Source of the DNA: an uncultured Bacteroidales bacterium
GTDB taxonomy: Bacteria > Bacteroidota > Bacteroidia > Bacteroidales > UBA932
Length of the DNA: 41,489 nucleotides
Reading direction: 5' to 3'
Assembly: GCA_905234475.1 (NCBI GenBank)
Contig: CAJOHX010000011.1
Span: forward strand, 1 to 41,489
Part shown: piece after piece, positions 8,610 to 18,118 of the stretch
How the letters are laid out: every line of letters starts with the position of its first letter
Position numbering within the stretch: position 1 is the first letter of the stretch
The notes under the pieces: generated by a model
What the model saw: only the letters and a program-made list of their open reading frames with translations
Database searches by the model: none
Told to the model about the DNA's origin: nothing
Position numbers and translations under genes: made by a program

Positions 8610-11600
8610 TTAGAAGTTGATGTTGACACCCATCGTCAAGGTGCGCATGACCGGCATGGTGTTGGACTGCATGGCGGCCGCGGACTCAGGATCGTAGGCT
8701 GCGATCTTCTTGTTGGTCAGGGTCAGCCAGTTGGTACCGCCGATGTAGACACGGGCGGAACGCATGCCGATCTTGGAAGTGATGTTCTTCGGCAGGGTGT
8801 AGCCCAGCTCGAAGCTCTTGAGGCGGAAGTACGTCGCATCGATCTGCGTGAAGTCGGACGGGGCGTCGTACATGCCCGGACGCCAGTTGTTGGCATCGGT
8901 GGACTTCATCAAGGCAGGCCAGTAGCCCGGGATCCACTCGGTGGACGGATCGTACGGGTCAGCACCCTGGACGGCCACGTGGTAGCGGTCGAGGTACATG
9001 TCGTAGATGTTGTTGTAGCCACCGTATCCGAAGGTGTGGAGCAGCCAGATGATCTTGGAGGTCATCGTCGCGCCCTGCCAGACCATGTTGAAGTCGAAGT
9101 TCTTCCAGTTGAAGCCCATGTTCAGACCGAACTGGAAGGACGGGTTGGCCTCAGGCCATGCATACTGGACGTCGTGGGCGGTGATGAAGCCGTCGCCGTT
9201 CCAGTCCCAGAGTTTGTACTGGCCCAGAACGGTGTTCTGCATACCAGCCTCGGCCTCGAGCTTCACAGGGGAGTTGTAGATCTCCTCCCAGCTCGTGTAG
9301 CGGCCACCTTCCAGACCGTACTTCCACAGGCCGTGGTAGTCGGACCAGCGGTTCTGCGTGCTGGCGGAACCGTTCATGATGAAGCCGGCGCCGTAGTAGT
9401 TCATCGAAGAATAGTACTTCGAAGTGGCCTGCTGCTCGATGTGGAGACGCATGGTACGGGAGATGGTGCCCGTGCCGGTGATATAGTAGTTGAACTCACC
9501 GATGCGGTTGCGGTGCGACAGGCTCAGTTCCATACCGGCGTTGACGCTGGAGTCGACGTTGATCTGCGGCTCGGTCACACCGAGGATGGTCGGGGTGGAT
9601 CCGGAGCTGCGGCCCGCGAGACCCTTCTGCATACGCTGGAAGATATCGAAGGTGCCGCTGAACTTATCACGCCAGAAGTTCCAGTCGATACCGGCGTTCA
9701 TCATGCGGACGTCGGCCCAGGACAGGATGGTGTTGGCGATTTCGTTGTTCACGTAGCCCGGGGTCACGGCGCCCTCGTCGAAGACATAGGAGCTGCCGGA
9801 GGTGTAGCCGGTCAGGTAGGCGTAGGCGGAGCCCTGCGTCATACCGGTCTTACCGTCGGACCAGCGGAGCTTGAGGTTGCCGATCCAGGGGAGGTTGTTC
9901 TTGATGAACGGCTCCTCGGAAATACGCCAGCCGAGGGAGTAGGACGGGAAGAAGCCCCAGCGATGGCCCTTCTGATAGACATAGGTACCATCGTAACGGC
10001 CCATGAGCTCGACGAGGTAGCGGCTTGCATACTCGTAGTTCACGCGGGCCAGGTAGCCGGCCGTCGCAGTGGAGCTACGGGAACCGGAAGCCTGCTGTGC
10101 GCTCGACAGACCGCTGGACACCGTCGGCTTGGTGAAGAAGTCGCCGAACAGACGCTTGGCCGTCTCGTTGCGGGAGTTGTTCTTGGTCGCCTCGGCGGCA
10201 GCCATGGCCTGCAGGTTGTGCTTGCCCCAGGTCTTGCTGTAGTTGGCCTGGAAGCGGATATACAGGCGCTCGCGCTCGCTGACGGTCTCGCGGTAGGAGT
10301 TCTCGTCGCCGCCGTAGCCCATGAGCTTGTCGGTCTCGTAGTCATAGAGCGGATACCTCGTCTTCTTGGTGTACGTGCCGTTGTAGTTGAAGTCGTACGC
10401 ACCCTGGAGCATGAGGCGGAGGCCCTTGATCTGGTGAGGGTTGTAGTTGAAGTTGATCGTGTTGGTGAACGAACGGCCGCGCTTGTCGGTGTAGTTGAGG
10501 TCGTGGTTCATCATCGCCATGACGTTCTCGGTCGGGGACAGACCCTGGTAGGTGTAGTGGTTGGGGTTGTCCTTGACCGTGGCCGGGGTCAGACGGTCGG
10601 AGTAGGCGATGTAGTTGAAGATCATGTTGGACTTCTCATTGTACACGTCGTCGTTGGCCGGGTCGGCGGAGGCGGTGGCACGGAAGGAAGTCTGGTATTC
10701 CATCGTCAGGTCGTCGGCGAGCTTGAAGGAGAAGTTGCCGCGGAGGGTGTATCTCTTGTACCAGTAGTTGTCCTTGACGTTGTAGATGGAACGGTCATCG
10801 TTAAAGCTGCCGGAGATGAAGTAGGTCATCGCATCGGAGCCGCCGCGGATGGACAGGTTGTGAGTCTGGGTCGTGGAGTGGTCCTTGATGGCCGCATCCC
10901 ACCAGCTGAAGCTCTCGAGCGTGCCGTTCTCGGCAGCCGCGATCTCCGCGTCGGTGTAGGGACGGGCGCGGTGGGCCACGTCATACATTTCGTTCGTCAT
11001 CTTCAGGTAGTCGGCGATGCCCACCTCTTTCGGCATCTTCGGCTTACCGAAGGAGAAGACGTTGGAATAGTTGATGGTCGGCTTCTTGACGGACTGGCCC
11101 TTCTTGGTGGTCACCATGATAACGCCGTTGGCGGCGCCCAGACCGTAGATGGAAGCGGAGGCATCCTTCAGCACGGAGATGCTCTCGATGTCCTCAGGGT
11201 TGAGCTGGGAGAGCTCAAGGTCGGTGCTGATACCCTTGTTGCCGTTGACATAGCTGCTGGAACGCACCACACCGTCGATAACGACCAGCGGGGCGCCGTA
11301 GCCACGGAGGCTAACGTTGGCACCGAAGGAACCGGGCGTACCGCCGGCCTGACGGATGAGCAGGCCCGGGACCTTGCCCTGGAGGGCGGTCACCACGTCG
11401 TTCTGCTTGGTCTGCGTGACCTCTTCGGCACGGACGGAGGAGATGGCACTGGTCAGGGATTCCTTCTTCTGGGTACCGTAACCGACGAGCACCGTCTCTT
11501 CCAGCATTTCAGCATCTTCCGTAAGGACCACACTGATGTTGTTGAGGTTGCCGACGGTAATCTCCTGGGTCGTGTAGCCGATGCAGGAAATCACGAGGAC

Positions 11601-11810
11601 GGACTGTGCGGTCACACCGGCAACCGTCGCATTACCATCCATGTCGGTAGCGGCGCCGATCGTGGTCCCCTTGACCTGCACCGCAGCGCCAACCACGGGG
11701 CCAAAGGAGTCCGCGACGTTCACCCGGACCGACTTGGTCTGAGCGTTCAGCTGCATCGTGGAGAGCAGCAGACACGCTGTCGCAAGGATAAATGATAAAA
11801 ACTTTTTCAT
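8610..11810 (-). CDS. susC: SusC/RagA-family TonB-dependent outer-membrane transporter, pair 1
   Basis: The 1066-residue protein has a signal peptide (about 1-23), a carboxypeptidase-regulatory-like domain (about 27-100), a TonB-box-like segment near VLVGYGTQKK, and a plug with the SusC signatures LQGKVPGL, LRGYG, VIDGV and the block SISVLKDASAS. A long 22-strand-type barrel follows and ends in phenylalanine. It imports oligosaccharides across the outer membrane using TonB energy, with SusD1 as lid. It lies 44 bases after the PfkB kinase gene, with no promoter visible in that gap, so it is read from operon 1. Full length for the family. Confidence 0.95.
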   Translation of the reverse strand: MKKFLSFILATACLLLSTMQLNAQTKSVRVNVADSFGPVVGAAVQVKGTTIGAATDMDGNATVAGVTAQSVLVISCIGYTTQEITVGNLNNISVVLTEDAEMLEETVLVGYGTQKKESLTSAISSVRAEEVTQTKQNDVVTALQGKVPGLLIRQAGGTPGSFGANVSLRGYGAPLVVIDGVVRSSSYVNGNKGISTDLELSQLNPEDIESISVLKDASASIYGLGAANGVIMVTTKKGQSVKKPTINYSNVFSFGKPKMPKEVGIADYLKMTNEMYDVAHRARPYTDAEIAAAENGTLESFSWWDAAIKDHSTTQTHNLSIRGGSDAMTYFISGSFNDDRSIYNVKDNYWYKRYTLRGNFSFKLADDLTMEYQTSFRATASADPANDDVYNEKSNMIFNYIAYSDRLTPATVKDNPNHYTYQGLSPTENVMAMMNHDLNYTDKRGRSFTNTINFNYNPHQIKGLRLMLQGAYDFNYNGTYTKKTRYPLYDYETDKLMGYGGDENSYRETVSERERLYIRFQANYSKTWGKHNLQAMAAAEATKNNSRNETAKRLFGDFFTKPTVSSGLSSAQQASGSRSSTATAGYLARVNYEYASRYLVELMGRYDGTYVYQKGHRWGFFPSYSLGWRISEEPFIKNNLPWIGNLKLRWSDGKTGMTQGSAYAYLTGYTSGSSYVFDEGAVTPGYVNNEIANTILSWADVRMMNAGIDWNFWRDKFSGTFDIFQRMQKGLAGRSSGSTPTILGVTEPQINVDSSVNAGMELSLSHRNRIGEFNYYITGTGTISRTMRLHIEQQATSKYYSSMNYYGAGFIMNGSASTQNRWSDYHGLWKYGLEGGRYTSWEEIYNSPVKLEAEAGMQNTVLGQYKLWDWNGDGFITAHDVQYAWPEANPSFQFGLNMGFNWKNFDFNMVWQGATMTSKIIWLLHTFGYGGYNNIYDMYLDRYHVAVQGADPYDPSTEWIPGYWPALMKSTDANNWRPGMYDAPSDFTQIDATYFRLKSFELGYTLPKNITSKIGMRSARVYIGGTNWLTLTNKKIAAYDPESAAAMQSNTMPVMRTLTMGVNINF

Positions 11811-11854
11811 TTAGTTAAATTTTGATGATAGAATTAATGAGGTTGTATTCATTA

Positions 11855-12703
11855 TTAGAGAGGCATCGCTCCTTTGCAGGAGCAGACGTAGGCAGCAGTC
11901 TCGTTGGCCAGGCGCTGTGCGTCGGACAGGGAGTCCCCGCGCAGGTAGGCCACGACGAAGGCGGCAGTGAAGGAGTCGCCGGCACCGACGGTGTCCACGA
12001 CTTCTACCTTACCGACCTTCTGCGGGATCGCCTCGGTCGCGGTGATAACCTCGCTCCCGTCGGCGCCCTTGGTCAGGATGACGAGCTTCAGCGCGTAGCG
12101 CTCCACGAGGGCCCGGCAGGCGGCAACGTCGTCGCTCCCGAGGTCAAACATGTCGGCTACGATCCGAATCTCTTCGTCATTAATTTTCAGTACATTGGAT
12201 AGTTTGAGGGACTCATCGATCACCTCCGGGCTGTAGTAGTGCTGGCGGAGATTGATGTCGAACACCCGCAGGGCCTCCGGGCGCGTCGCGCGCAGGAACT
12301 TCAGCACGGACTCGCGCGAGCCCATGCGCTGCACCAGCGAGCCGAAGCAGACGGCGTCGGCGCGGGCGGCGAGCGCTTCCATTTCCGGGGTGAACGGGAT
12401 GTTGTCCCAGGCCACGTCCTGCATGATGTTGTAGGAAGGCACGCCCTTGGCGTCCAGCGCGACCTGCACCGTGCCGGTGGGCTTGTCGACCACCGCGATC
12501 AGGTTGTCGAGCTTCTTTTCCGTCACGATGTCCATGATCTCGCGGCCGAGCGGGTCGTCGCCGATGGCGCTGACCGCCCAGCCCTCTTCGCCGAGGCGCT
12601 TGGCATGGTAGGCAAAGTTGGCGGGGGCGCCGCCCAGGGCCTTGCCCGTCGGGAGCATGTCCCACAGGATCTCACCGATCCCGACAATCACCTTCTTGCT
12701 CAT
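11855..12703 (-). CDS. PfkB-family sugar kinase, probable fructokinase
   Basis: The 282-residue cytoplasmic kinase has the two PfkB signatures: an N-terminal glycine-rich region with GGAPANFAYH (24-33) and the C-terminal DTVGAGDSF (237-245), whose Asp243 is the catalytic base. The N-terminal block GEILWDMLP is typical of bacterial fructokinases. It would make fructose 6-phosphate from fructose released by the GH32 enzymes and imported by the permease. Its ATG overlaps the permease stop by four bases (ATGA), so the two are probably translated together. The family is certain; fructose as substrate is inferred from context and overall resemblance. Confidence 0.88.
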   Translation of the reverse strand: MSKKVIVGIGEILWDMLPTGKALGGAPANFAYHAKRLGEEGWAVSAIGDDPLGREIMDIVTEKKLDNLIAVVDKPTGTVQVALDAKGVPSYNIMQDVAWDNIPFTPEMEALAARADAVCFGSLVQRMGSRESVLKFLRATRPEALRVFDINLRQHYYSPEVIDESLKLSNVLKINDEEIRIVADMFDLGSDDVAACRALVERYALKLVILTKGADGSEVITATEAIPQKVGKVEVVDTVGAGDSFTAAFVVAYLRGDSLSDAQRLANETAAYVCSCKGAMPL

Positions 12704-13863
12704 GCTTTCTCGGCTTTAAGGAATCTCGTTGCCAGGTACACGAGGTACGCAACACCCACGGTGATCACGATCACGGAGCCGATCTGGGTGCCCATCGCGT
12801 CGGAGAGCACGCCCATCAGCAGCGGGAAGATCGTGCCGCCGATCAGGCCCATGATCATCAGGCCGGACATCTCGTTGTTCTTCTCAGGCAGGTAAAGGAG
12901 CGCCTTGGAGAAGACCATGGAGAAGATGTTGGAGTTGCCGTAGCCGACCAGCGCGATGGCGATGTACAGGCCGACCAGGGTATGGCACACGAACAGTCCG
13001 ATCATTGAGAGCACCATGCAGGCGACGCTGATGGCAAAGAACTTCTTGAGCGGGAACTTCGCGAGGATGAAGGATCCGGTGAAGCAGCCCAGCGTACGGA
13101 ACAGGAAGTAGATGCTCGTCGCGATGCCGGCCTTCTCGAGCGGCAGCGCAAGCCGCTCCATGATAATCTTCGGGGCGCAGGTGTTCACGCCGACATCGAT
13201 GCCGACATGGGCCACGATCCCGAGGAAGAGCAGCAGCACGGTGCCGTCGCCGAGGAGCTTGAGGCACTCGATGAAACTGGAGGACTTGTCCTTCGGAATA
13301 TCCTCCTCGATCTTCGTCACCCACAGGTACACCGTGGCGATGACGGCAAATGCGAGGAAGATCGGGTAGAGCAGCAGCCAATTGTTGAACTGGACGGAGG
13401 CCCAGCTCGCGATAATCGGCGCGATGAAGGAGGCAATGGCTTTGATGAACTGCCCGAAAGTCAGCGTACTGGCCAGCTTCTCCCCGCTCACGATGCATGT
13501 GATGAGCGGGTTCAGCGACACCTGCATCAGCGTGTTTCCGATGCCCAGCAGGCAGAAGGAAATCAGCAGCACAGGATAATTGTACGCACACAACGGGAGC
13601 ACCATCGCCAGGGCCGTCACGATGAGGCTGATGAGCACCGTCTTGCGCTTGCCGATCTTGTTCATCAACAGGCCCGTCGGAACGGACAGGAAGAAGAACC
13701 ACAGGAAGACCATCGACGGCAGGAAATTCGCCATCGTGTCAGACAGCGCGAAGTCAGCCTTCACGTAGTTGGTCGCCGTGCCTACCATGTCCACGAATCC
13801 CATCGCGAAGAACGCGAACATCATGGGCACCAGCTTGGACAGATTGGATTTTTTCGCTTCCAT
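12700..13863 (-). CDS. MFS sugar permease, probable fructose importer
   Basis: The 387-residue protein is almost wholly hydrophobic with about twelve membrane segments. It has the cytoplasmic loop motif GKRKTVLIS between segments 2 and 3 (an MFS A-motif variant) and resembles the FucP-like sugar:proton symporters of Bacteroidota. A similar permease lies beside the fructokinase in known Bacteroides fructan loci. It is placed between the GH32 gene ending at 13897 and the kinase, with 33 bases to the former and a four-base overlap with the latter. The inner-membrane role is clear, and fructose is the best guess from context. Confidence 0.85.
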   Translation of the reverse strand: MEAKKSNLSKLVPMMFAFFAMGFVDMVGTATNYVKADFALSDTMANFLPSMVFLWFFFLSVPTGLLMNKIGKRKTVLISLIVTALAMVLPLCAYNYPVLLISFCLLGIGNTLMQVSLNPLITCIVSGEKLASTLTFGQFIKAIASFIAPIIASWASVQFNNWLLLYPIFLAFAVIATVYLWVTKIEEDIPKDKSSSFIECLKLLGDGTVLLLFLGIVAHVGIDVGVNTCAPKIIMERLALPLEKAGIATSIYFLFRTLGCFTGSFILAKFPLKKFFAISVACMVLSMIGLFVCHTLVGLYIAIALVGYGNSNIFSMVFSKALLYLPEKNNEMSGLMIMGLIGGTIFPLLMGVLSDAMGTQIGSVIVITVGVAYLVYLATRFLKAEKA

Positions 13864-13896
13864 TTGTCTTGGGGTTTTGTATTTAAGTTTTAGTGT

Positions 13897-16125
13897 CTAT
13901 TTGATGGTAAAAACGGTCAAATCGGAAATCCCTGCGTCCGGGCCCGCAAACTCCATGGAGTTCAGGACCTCGGTCGGGAACATGCAGTTCGTGAAGGCCA
14001 GGTCGCCGTCGTTCACGAACAGCTCCGCGGAATGACGGTCCACGAAGAGCTGTACCTTATAGGACGGGCGCCTGACCAGGTGGGTCAGGATATCCTTCTT
14101 GGCGAAGTCCCGGTGGAAGTCCACGATGCCGCTGCGGGAGCGGTCGAGATTGAGGGTCAGCGCCTGGAAGTCAAAAGTATAGAGCATCTCCTCGCCCTTG
14201 GCGTTGTACAGCCGCAGGAACAAGGGGGATTTGCCGGGGGTAACGGTGAAGTCGATCTCGTAGGCGCCGTCGTTGTCCGGGAGGAGTTCCGGAATGGTCA
14301 GGCGTCCGTCCTTGAACTCGCAGGGAAGGATGCGGGAAGCGGCGCGGGCGGCGTACACCTCGGGCGAGGGGCTGCTCGCCAGGAACAGGTGCCGGCCGTT
14401 GTGCTTGAGGGAGAGATCGCGCGGGAGGGTCATGGCGTTGCGGAAGCGGACCGTCGGCACGGAGCCGGAATACAGCCAGTTGCTCATCCAGCCCATGAAG
14501 ATGTGGCGGTCGCCGGTGCCGCTGAAGGTCACGCCGGCGTAATCGTCCATACCCTCGTCAATCCACAGCGGATACGGGAGCGGGTCGGCCCGGAAGGTCG
14601 TCCCGTCGAAGCTGCCGATGAAATACTGGCCCACGCTGCCGCCGTTGGGGCCGCCCGGGTTGATGTTGACGATGAGCACCCATTTCTCCTTGCCGCCCAC
14701 CTCGAACCGGAGGAGGTCGGGGCATTCCCAGACGGCTGCGTGGGAGCCGATGCCCCGACCAAACTCACTCAATTTCCTCCAGTTCTTCAAGTCAACTGAT
14801 TCGTAGAAGGCGATCACGTCGCCTGCCGCCACGCAGACGACCCATTTGTCGCCGTAGCGCAGCAGTTTCGGATCCCGGAAGTTCGGCTGCTTATCAGCTT
14901 CGTCCAAGACCGGATTGCCCTCATATTTGGTGAAGGTCCGGCCACGGTCGGTGCTGTAGGCGATGCTCTGCCTCTGGGTTTGGCCGGCCGAGGTGTACAT
15001 GCCGATGACGGCATTCGCCCCGAATCCGGCGGTATTGTCTTCGTCCACCACCGCACTGCCCGAGAAGATGGCGCCCAGCGCGTCCGGGGCCACGATGAAC
15101 GGCAGGTCCTCCCAATGGACCAGGTCGGTGGAGACGGCATTGCCCCAGTGCATGTTGGAATGCCTGGTGCCGTAGGGATTGGCCTGGTAGGCCAGATGGT
15201 ACTCGCCGTCGAAGAAGACCATGCCGTTGGGGTCGTTGGTCCAGCCGAAGTCCGGCGAGAAATGGTACACCGGGCGGTACGGCTCTTCGTACTGCGCGAT
15301 GCGGGTGTCGCTCTGGGACAGGCCCTTCGCGGTGATGTCGTTGTCGTCAATGCTGGTCAGCACCACCTGCAGGGTCTTGCCCCGGTAGGCGGAGATGTCC
15401 ACGGGGATGTCATAATCCCTGACATCCTTTGCGAGGACGATGTTCTGGGCCGTGCCCAGGATGTTCTGCCCGTCCGCGAGGATGGACAGGCTGGATGCGG
15501 TGCCGCTGTTGGAGGACGGGATCATCAGGTAGTCCTTCTGGGCCGTGACCGGGATGGTGAGGACGTCGTTGAAGGTGCCCATCTTCTTGCGGGACTGCAG
15601 GATCTGGTCCACGAGGATGTAGCGGGACAGCGGGTTGCGCATGCGGGCCGGCAGGGAGTCCACCCGGATGCGGATGTTGGCGCTGGAGCCCTTCAGCTCC
15701 CGCACGTCCCAGGAGTTCCAGACCATCGACCGGGGGTCCTGCCCCGTCGGCCGGGCGGTGCGCACGGGCTTGCCGTCCACCAGCAGCTCCATGGCAACGA
15801 AACGGCTGGCAAAACCCTCGCCGGTGCCGCCGATCAGGAAACCGATATAATCCTGGGAGATGACGAAAGACTTGGAAGTCATCTTGCCGAAGAACGTGGC
15901 CGAGGCGTCGGCGTCGCCGAGGTCGCTGGCCCCGAAGAAATTGCCCTTGGCGCCTGCGATGCCGGGGTTGTCGGCGACGCTCTTGGGGCAGAACACGAAC
16001 GCGTTTCCTTCCACCACCCAGTTGTCGAGGTTGCCGGCCTCGAAGTCCTCAATGACCGAATGCCGCTCCGAGCAGGAGACGGCAAGAAGGGCCAGCAGGA
16101 AGAGGGAGGTGAATAGTTTTCTCAT
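13897..16125 (-). CDS. GH32 fructan hydrolase lipoprotein with N-terminal accessory domain
   Basis: The frame is open further upstream, but the ATG at 16125 begins a clear lipoprotein signal (Cys18 in AVSC) and sits just after a -7 box, so the protein has 742 residues. Residues 20-280 hold accessory beta-domains (DUF4980-like). The five-bladed GH32 domain starts near 285 with WTNDPNG (nucleophile Asp298), RDP (Asp418) and ECPD (acid/base Glu467), and a C-terminal beta-sandwich follows. These enzymes release fructose or fructo-oligosaccharides from levan, inulin or sucrose. As a lipoprotein it probably acts at the cell surface or in the periplasm. It is the first gene of operon 1. The family is certain; linkage preference is not readable. 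Confidence 0.93.
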   Translation of the reverse strand: MRKLFTSLFLLALLAVSCSERHSVIEDFEAGNLDNWVVEGNAFVFCPKSVADNPGIAGAKGNFFGASDLGDADASATFFGKMTSKSFVISQDYIGFLIGGTGEGFASRFVAMELLVDGKPVRTARPTGQDPRSMVWNSWDVRELKGSSANIRIRVDSLPARMRNPLSRYILVDQILQSRKKMGTFNDVLTIPVTAQKDYLMIPSSNSGTASSLSILADGQNILGTAQNIVLAKDVRDYDIPVDISAYRGKTLQVVLTSIDDNDITAKGLSQSDTRIAQYEEPYRPVYHFSPDFGWTNDPNGMVFFDGEYHLAYQANPYGTRHSNMHWGNAVSTDLVHWEDLPFIVAPDALGAIFSGSAVVDEDNTAGFGANAVIGMYTSAGQTQRQSIAYSTDRGRTFTKYEGNPVLDEADKQPNFRDPKLLRYGDKWVVCVAAGDVIAFYESVDLKNWRKLSEFGRGIGSHAAVWECPDLLRFEVGGKEKWVLIVNINPGGPNGGSVGQYFIGSFDGTTFRADPLPYPLWIDEGMDDYAGVTFSGTGDRHIFMGWMSNWLYSGSVPTVRFRNAMTLPRDLSLKHNGRHLFLASSPSPEVYAARAASRILPCEFKDGRLTIPELLPDNDGAYEIDFTVTPGKSPLFLRLYNAKGEEMLYTFDFQALTLNLDRSRSGIVDFHRDFAKKDILTHLVRRPSYKVQLFVDRHSAELFVNDGDLAFTNCMFPTEVLNSMEFAGPDAGISDLTVFTIK

Positions 16126-16150
16126 GTGTGCGCATATGTGGTTGGCAACA

Positions 16151-16158
16151 CAAATATA
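16151..16158 (-). promoter_or_regulatory. -7 box of operon 1
   Basis: The minus strand reads TATATTTG, a match to the Bacteroidota -7 element TAnnTTTG. It lies 25 bases before the GH32 ATG at 16125, giving a leader of roughly 20 bases. No good -33 TTTG is seen, as expected for a promoter needing an activator. The 12 bases GCAACACAAATA (plus strand) that include part of the box recur at the operon 2 promoter. Confidence 0.6.
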
Positions 16159-16185
16159 AATTACGCGCTTTCTGCCCGCCCGACT

Positions 16186-16218
16186 TATTCTACCAAAAAA
16201 TGACAGAATCCTTCCACG
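16186..16218 (-). promoter_or_regulatory. Candidate operator of operon 1
   Basis: On the plus strand TATTCTACCAAAAAA begins at 16186, exactly 28 bases from the edge of the -7 box. The same offset is found for the related elements at 33159 and 39083. A weak second half-site (AATCCTTCCACG) lies 21 bases further at 16207. Part of this element also serves as the T-run of the terminator for operon 2. Binding by the hybrid regulator is inferred. Confidence 0.5.
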
Positions 16219-16252
16219 CGCGTAGGCGCGGCAGGATTCTGCCAAAAAATGA
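16187..16252. repeat. Pair of 17-base direct repeats flanking a hairpin
   Basis: ATTCT[A/G]CCAAAAAATGA occurs at 16187-16203 and at 16236-16252, 16 of 17 bases identical, on both sides of the hairpin 16204-16241. The first copy overlaps the candidate operator. The second overlaps the right arm of the hairpin. Confidence 0.6.
16204..16241 (-). terminator. Rho-independent terminator of operon 2
   Basis: CAGAATCCT at 16204-16212 pairs with AGGATTCTG at 16233-16241, and parts of the interior also pair. On the minus strand the hairpin is followed by TCATTTTTT. It lies just after the GH32 gene that ends at 16276, so it should end operon 2 before operon 1 begins. Confidence 0.75.
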
Positions 16253-16275
16253 AAAAATAGGACTATTTCGCCGGG

Positions 16276-18081
16276 CTACAGCCCCTGGGCGATGATCTCC
16301 AGTTTGTCCACTGCGAAGCGGCCCTTGTCGGAATAGACCTCCAGGGTGTTGTACGGCTCGTTCGGGAAGACGAGGTTGGTCATCACCACGCGGCCGCCGT
16401 CAATGAACACCTCGAAGGAGCTCACGTCAAAGAGGATGCGCACGCTGTGCCGGCCGGCCACCTTCATCGGCGCCCAGGTCGCGAGGGCGAAATCGTTGAC
16501 ATAATTCATCGAATTCGTCTTGCGGCGGTCGTGGTTCTCGATCTCGTGGGTGGTGCTGCGCTCGCCGAAGTCGACGATGCCGCTCTTCGTGCGGTCCATC
16601 ACGAAGCGGCCGAGGGCCGCGTCGAAATACATGTCCACCACATCCCCGGCAGCGCTGGTCAGGCGCCAGCCGGCCTTGCCGCCGGCCGGGACGTTGACGT
16701 CCAGATCCAGTTCATACGCATCGCCCGGCCGGTCAAAGAGCTGGACAGCCTGCGGCTTGCCGGCTGCTGCGACGAGGCCCTTGACGGTGCGGGACGACTT
16801 GTTGAGCGCAGCCATTTCCGGGACTGGATAAGCGCTGACATAGAACTCCTTGCCGTCCTTGAACAGGCCGAGCTCGCGCGGCACCGCGTTGGCGCTGCGG
16901 TAGTATTTGGTGGGCACGATGGCGCCGTACTGCCAGTTGCTCATCCACGGCACCGCAATCACGCGGCCGCCTGTGTTGGAGAAGGTGACCGTCGCGTAAT
17001 GGTCCTTGCCCCAGTCGAGCCACTTGACCGTCTCCTTCGGCGAGTCGCAGGTGAAGGTCTTGCCGTCGAACTCGCCCACGAAGTACTGCGTGGCGCTGCC
17101 GCCGAAGTAGCAGCCCGGATTGACGTTGACGATCATCACCCACTTGGTCTCGCCCTGGGCGGTGGTGAGCTGGAAGAAGTCCGGGCACTCGAACTGGCGC
17201 GGCTGCACGCCGTAGCCCTCGCCCCAGCCACTCATGAATTCCCAGTCCTTCAGGTTCTGCGACGTGTAGAAGCGCATCTCCTTGTCGGCAGACACGATCA
17301 TGATCCACTTGCTCTCCGGCTCATACCAGAAGACCTTCGGGTCGCGGAAGTCCGCGATGCCGTCGAAGGGCACCAGGACGGGATTGCCTTCATATTTCGT
17401 GAAGGTCAGGCCGTCGTCCGTGCTGTAGGCGATGCACTGCGTCTGGATGTACTCGCGCGCCGTATTCCAGGAGGAATAGAACGCCACCACGGCACCCGCG
17501 CCGAAACCGGCGGTGTTGTTATAGTCCACCACCGTGCTGCCGGAGAAGATGTGGCCGTAGGCGTCGCGGTAAATCGCGAGCGGCTGGTGCTCCCAGTGGA
17601 CCAGGTCCGTGCTGGTGGCGTGGCCCCAGTGCATGTTGCCCCAGACGGCGGCGTAGGGATTGTACTGATAGTACAGATGATACACGCCGTCCTTGAAGAA
17701 GAGGCCGTTGGCGTCGTTCATCCAGCCGTATTCCGGGGTCTGGTGGTATTTGGGACGATACTTGTCCGCCGGGATTGCCGGCGTGGTGTCGGAGAACGTG
17801 ATCTGGCTCCACGCGGTCTTGGCGTCGATGCCCTTGAAATGCACGTCGCGCCTGCCTGCGCCGAAATACGCCAGGTCGAGGGGCACGCAGTAGTCCGGCT
17901 CCTCACCCGGCAGGGCGAGGCGGATATCCGCCACGTAGAGGGTCTCCCCTCCCTTGTCAATTGTAAGGACAATCTCGTCGTTCGCCTCCCGGATCGGGAG
18001 GATCAGATAACGGCCTGTCGGCCCCTTCCCGCAGGAGAGAAGTGCCGACAGTGCCAATAAGATGGGTAATACTTTTTTCAT
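16276..18081 (-). CDS. GH32 fructan hydrolase lipoprotein
   Basis: The 601-residue lipoprotein (Cys17 in LLSC) has a short N-terminal beta-domain (about 20-105) and then the GH32 propeller with WMNDANG (nucleophile Asp123), RDP (Asp247) and ECPD (acid/base Glu298), followed by the C-terminal beta-sandwich. The nucleophile motif has Ala where most members have Pro (NDPNG), a variant I recall from other Bacteroidota GH32 enzymes. It is shorter than the other GH32 protein of this locus and lacks its large accessory domain, so the two may differ in action, for example one on polymer and one on short chains. It is the last gene of operon 2, 37 bases after the CE1-like gene. Confidence 0.93.
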   Translation of the reverse strand: MKKVLPILLALSALLSCGKGPTGRYLILPIREANDEIVLTIDKGGETLYVADIRLALPGEEPDYCVPLDLAYFGAGRRDVHFKGIDAKTAWSQITFSDTTPAIPADKYRPKYHQTPEYGWMNDANGLFFKDGVYHLYYQYNPYAAVWGNMHWGHATSTDLVHWEHQPLAIYRDAYGHIFSGSTVVDYNNTAGFGAGAVVAFYSSWNTAREYIQTQCIAYSTDDGLTFTKYEGNPVLVPFDGIADFRDPKVFWYEPESKWIMIVSADKEMRFYTSQNLKDWEFMSGWGEGYGVQPRQFECPDFFQLTTAQGETKWVMIVNVNPGCYFGGSATQYFVGEFDGKTFTCDSPKETVKWLDWGKDHYATVTFSNTGGRVIAVPWMSNWQYGAIVPTKYYRSANAVPRELGLFKDGKEFYVSAYPVPEMAALNKSSRTVKGLVAAAGKPQAVQLFDRPGDAYELDLDVNVPAGGKAGWRLTSAAGDVVDMYFDAALGRFVMDRTKSGIVDFGERSTTHEIENHDRRKTNSMNYVNDFALATWAPMKVAGRHSVRILFDVSSFEVFIDGGRVVMTNLVFPNEPYNTLEVYSDKGRFAVDKLEIIAQGL

Positions 18082-18118
18082 CGTCTATCGTTTGTCATCT
18101 CGAGCGCAGCCGAGAGAT

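Noticed and set aside
11811..11854. Separate promoter for susC1
   Set aside because: The 44-base gap is AT-rich but holds no TAnnTTTG box and no copy of the shared operator.
16126..16245. Longer N-terminus for the GH32 gene
   Set aside because: The extra 40 residues are basic, cover the terminator and promoter, and precede a clear lipoprotein signal at 16125.
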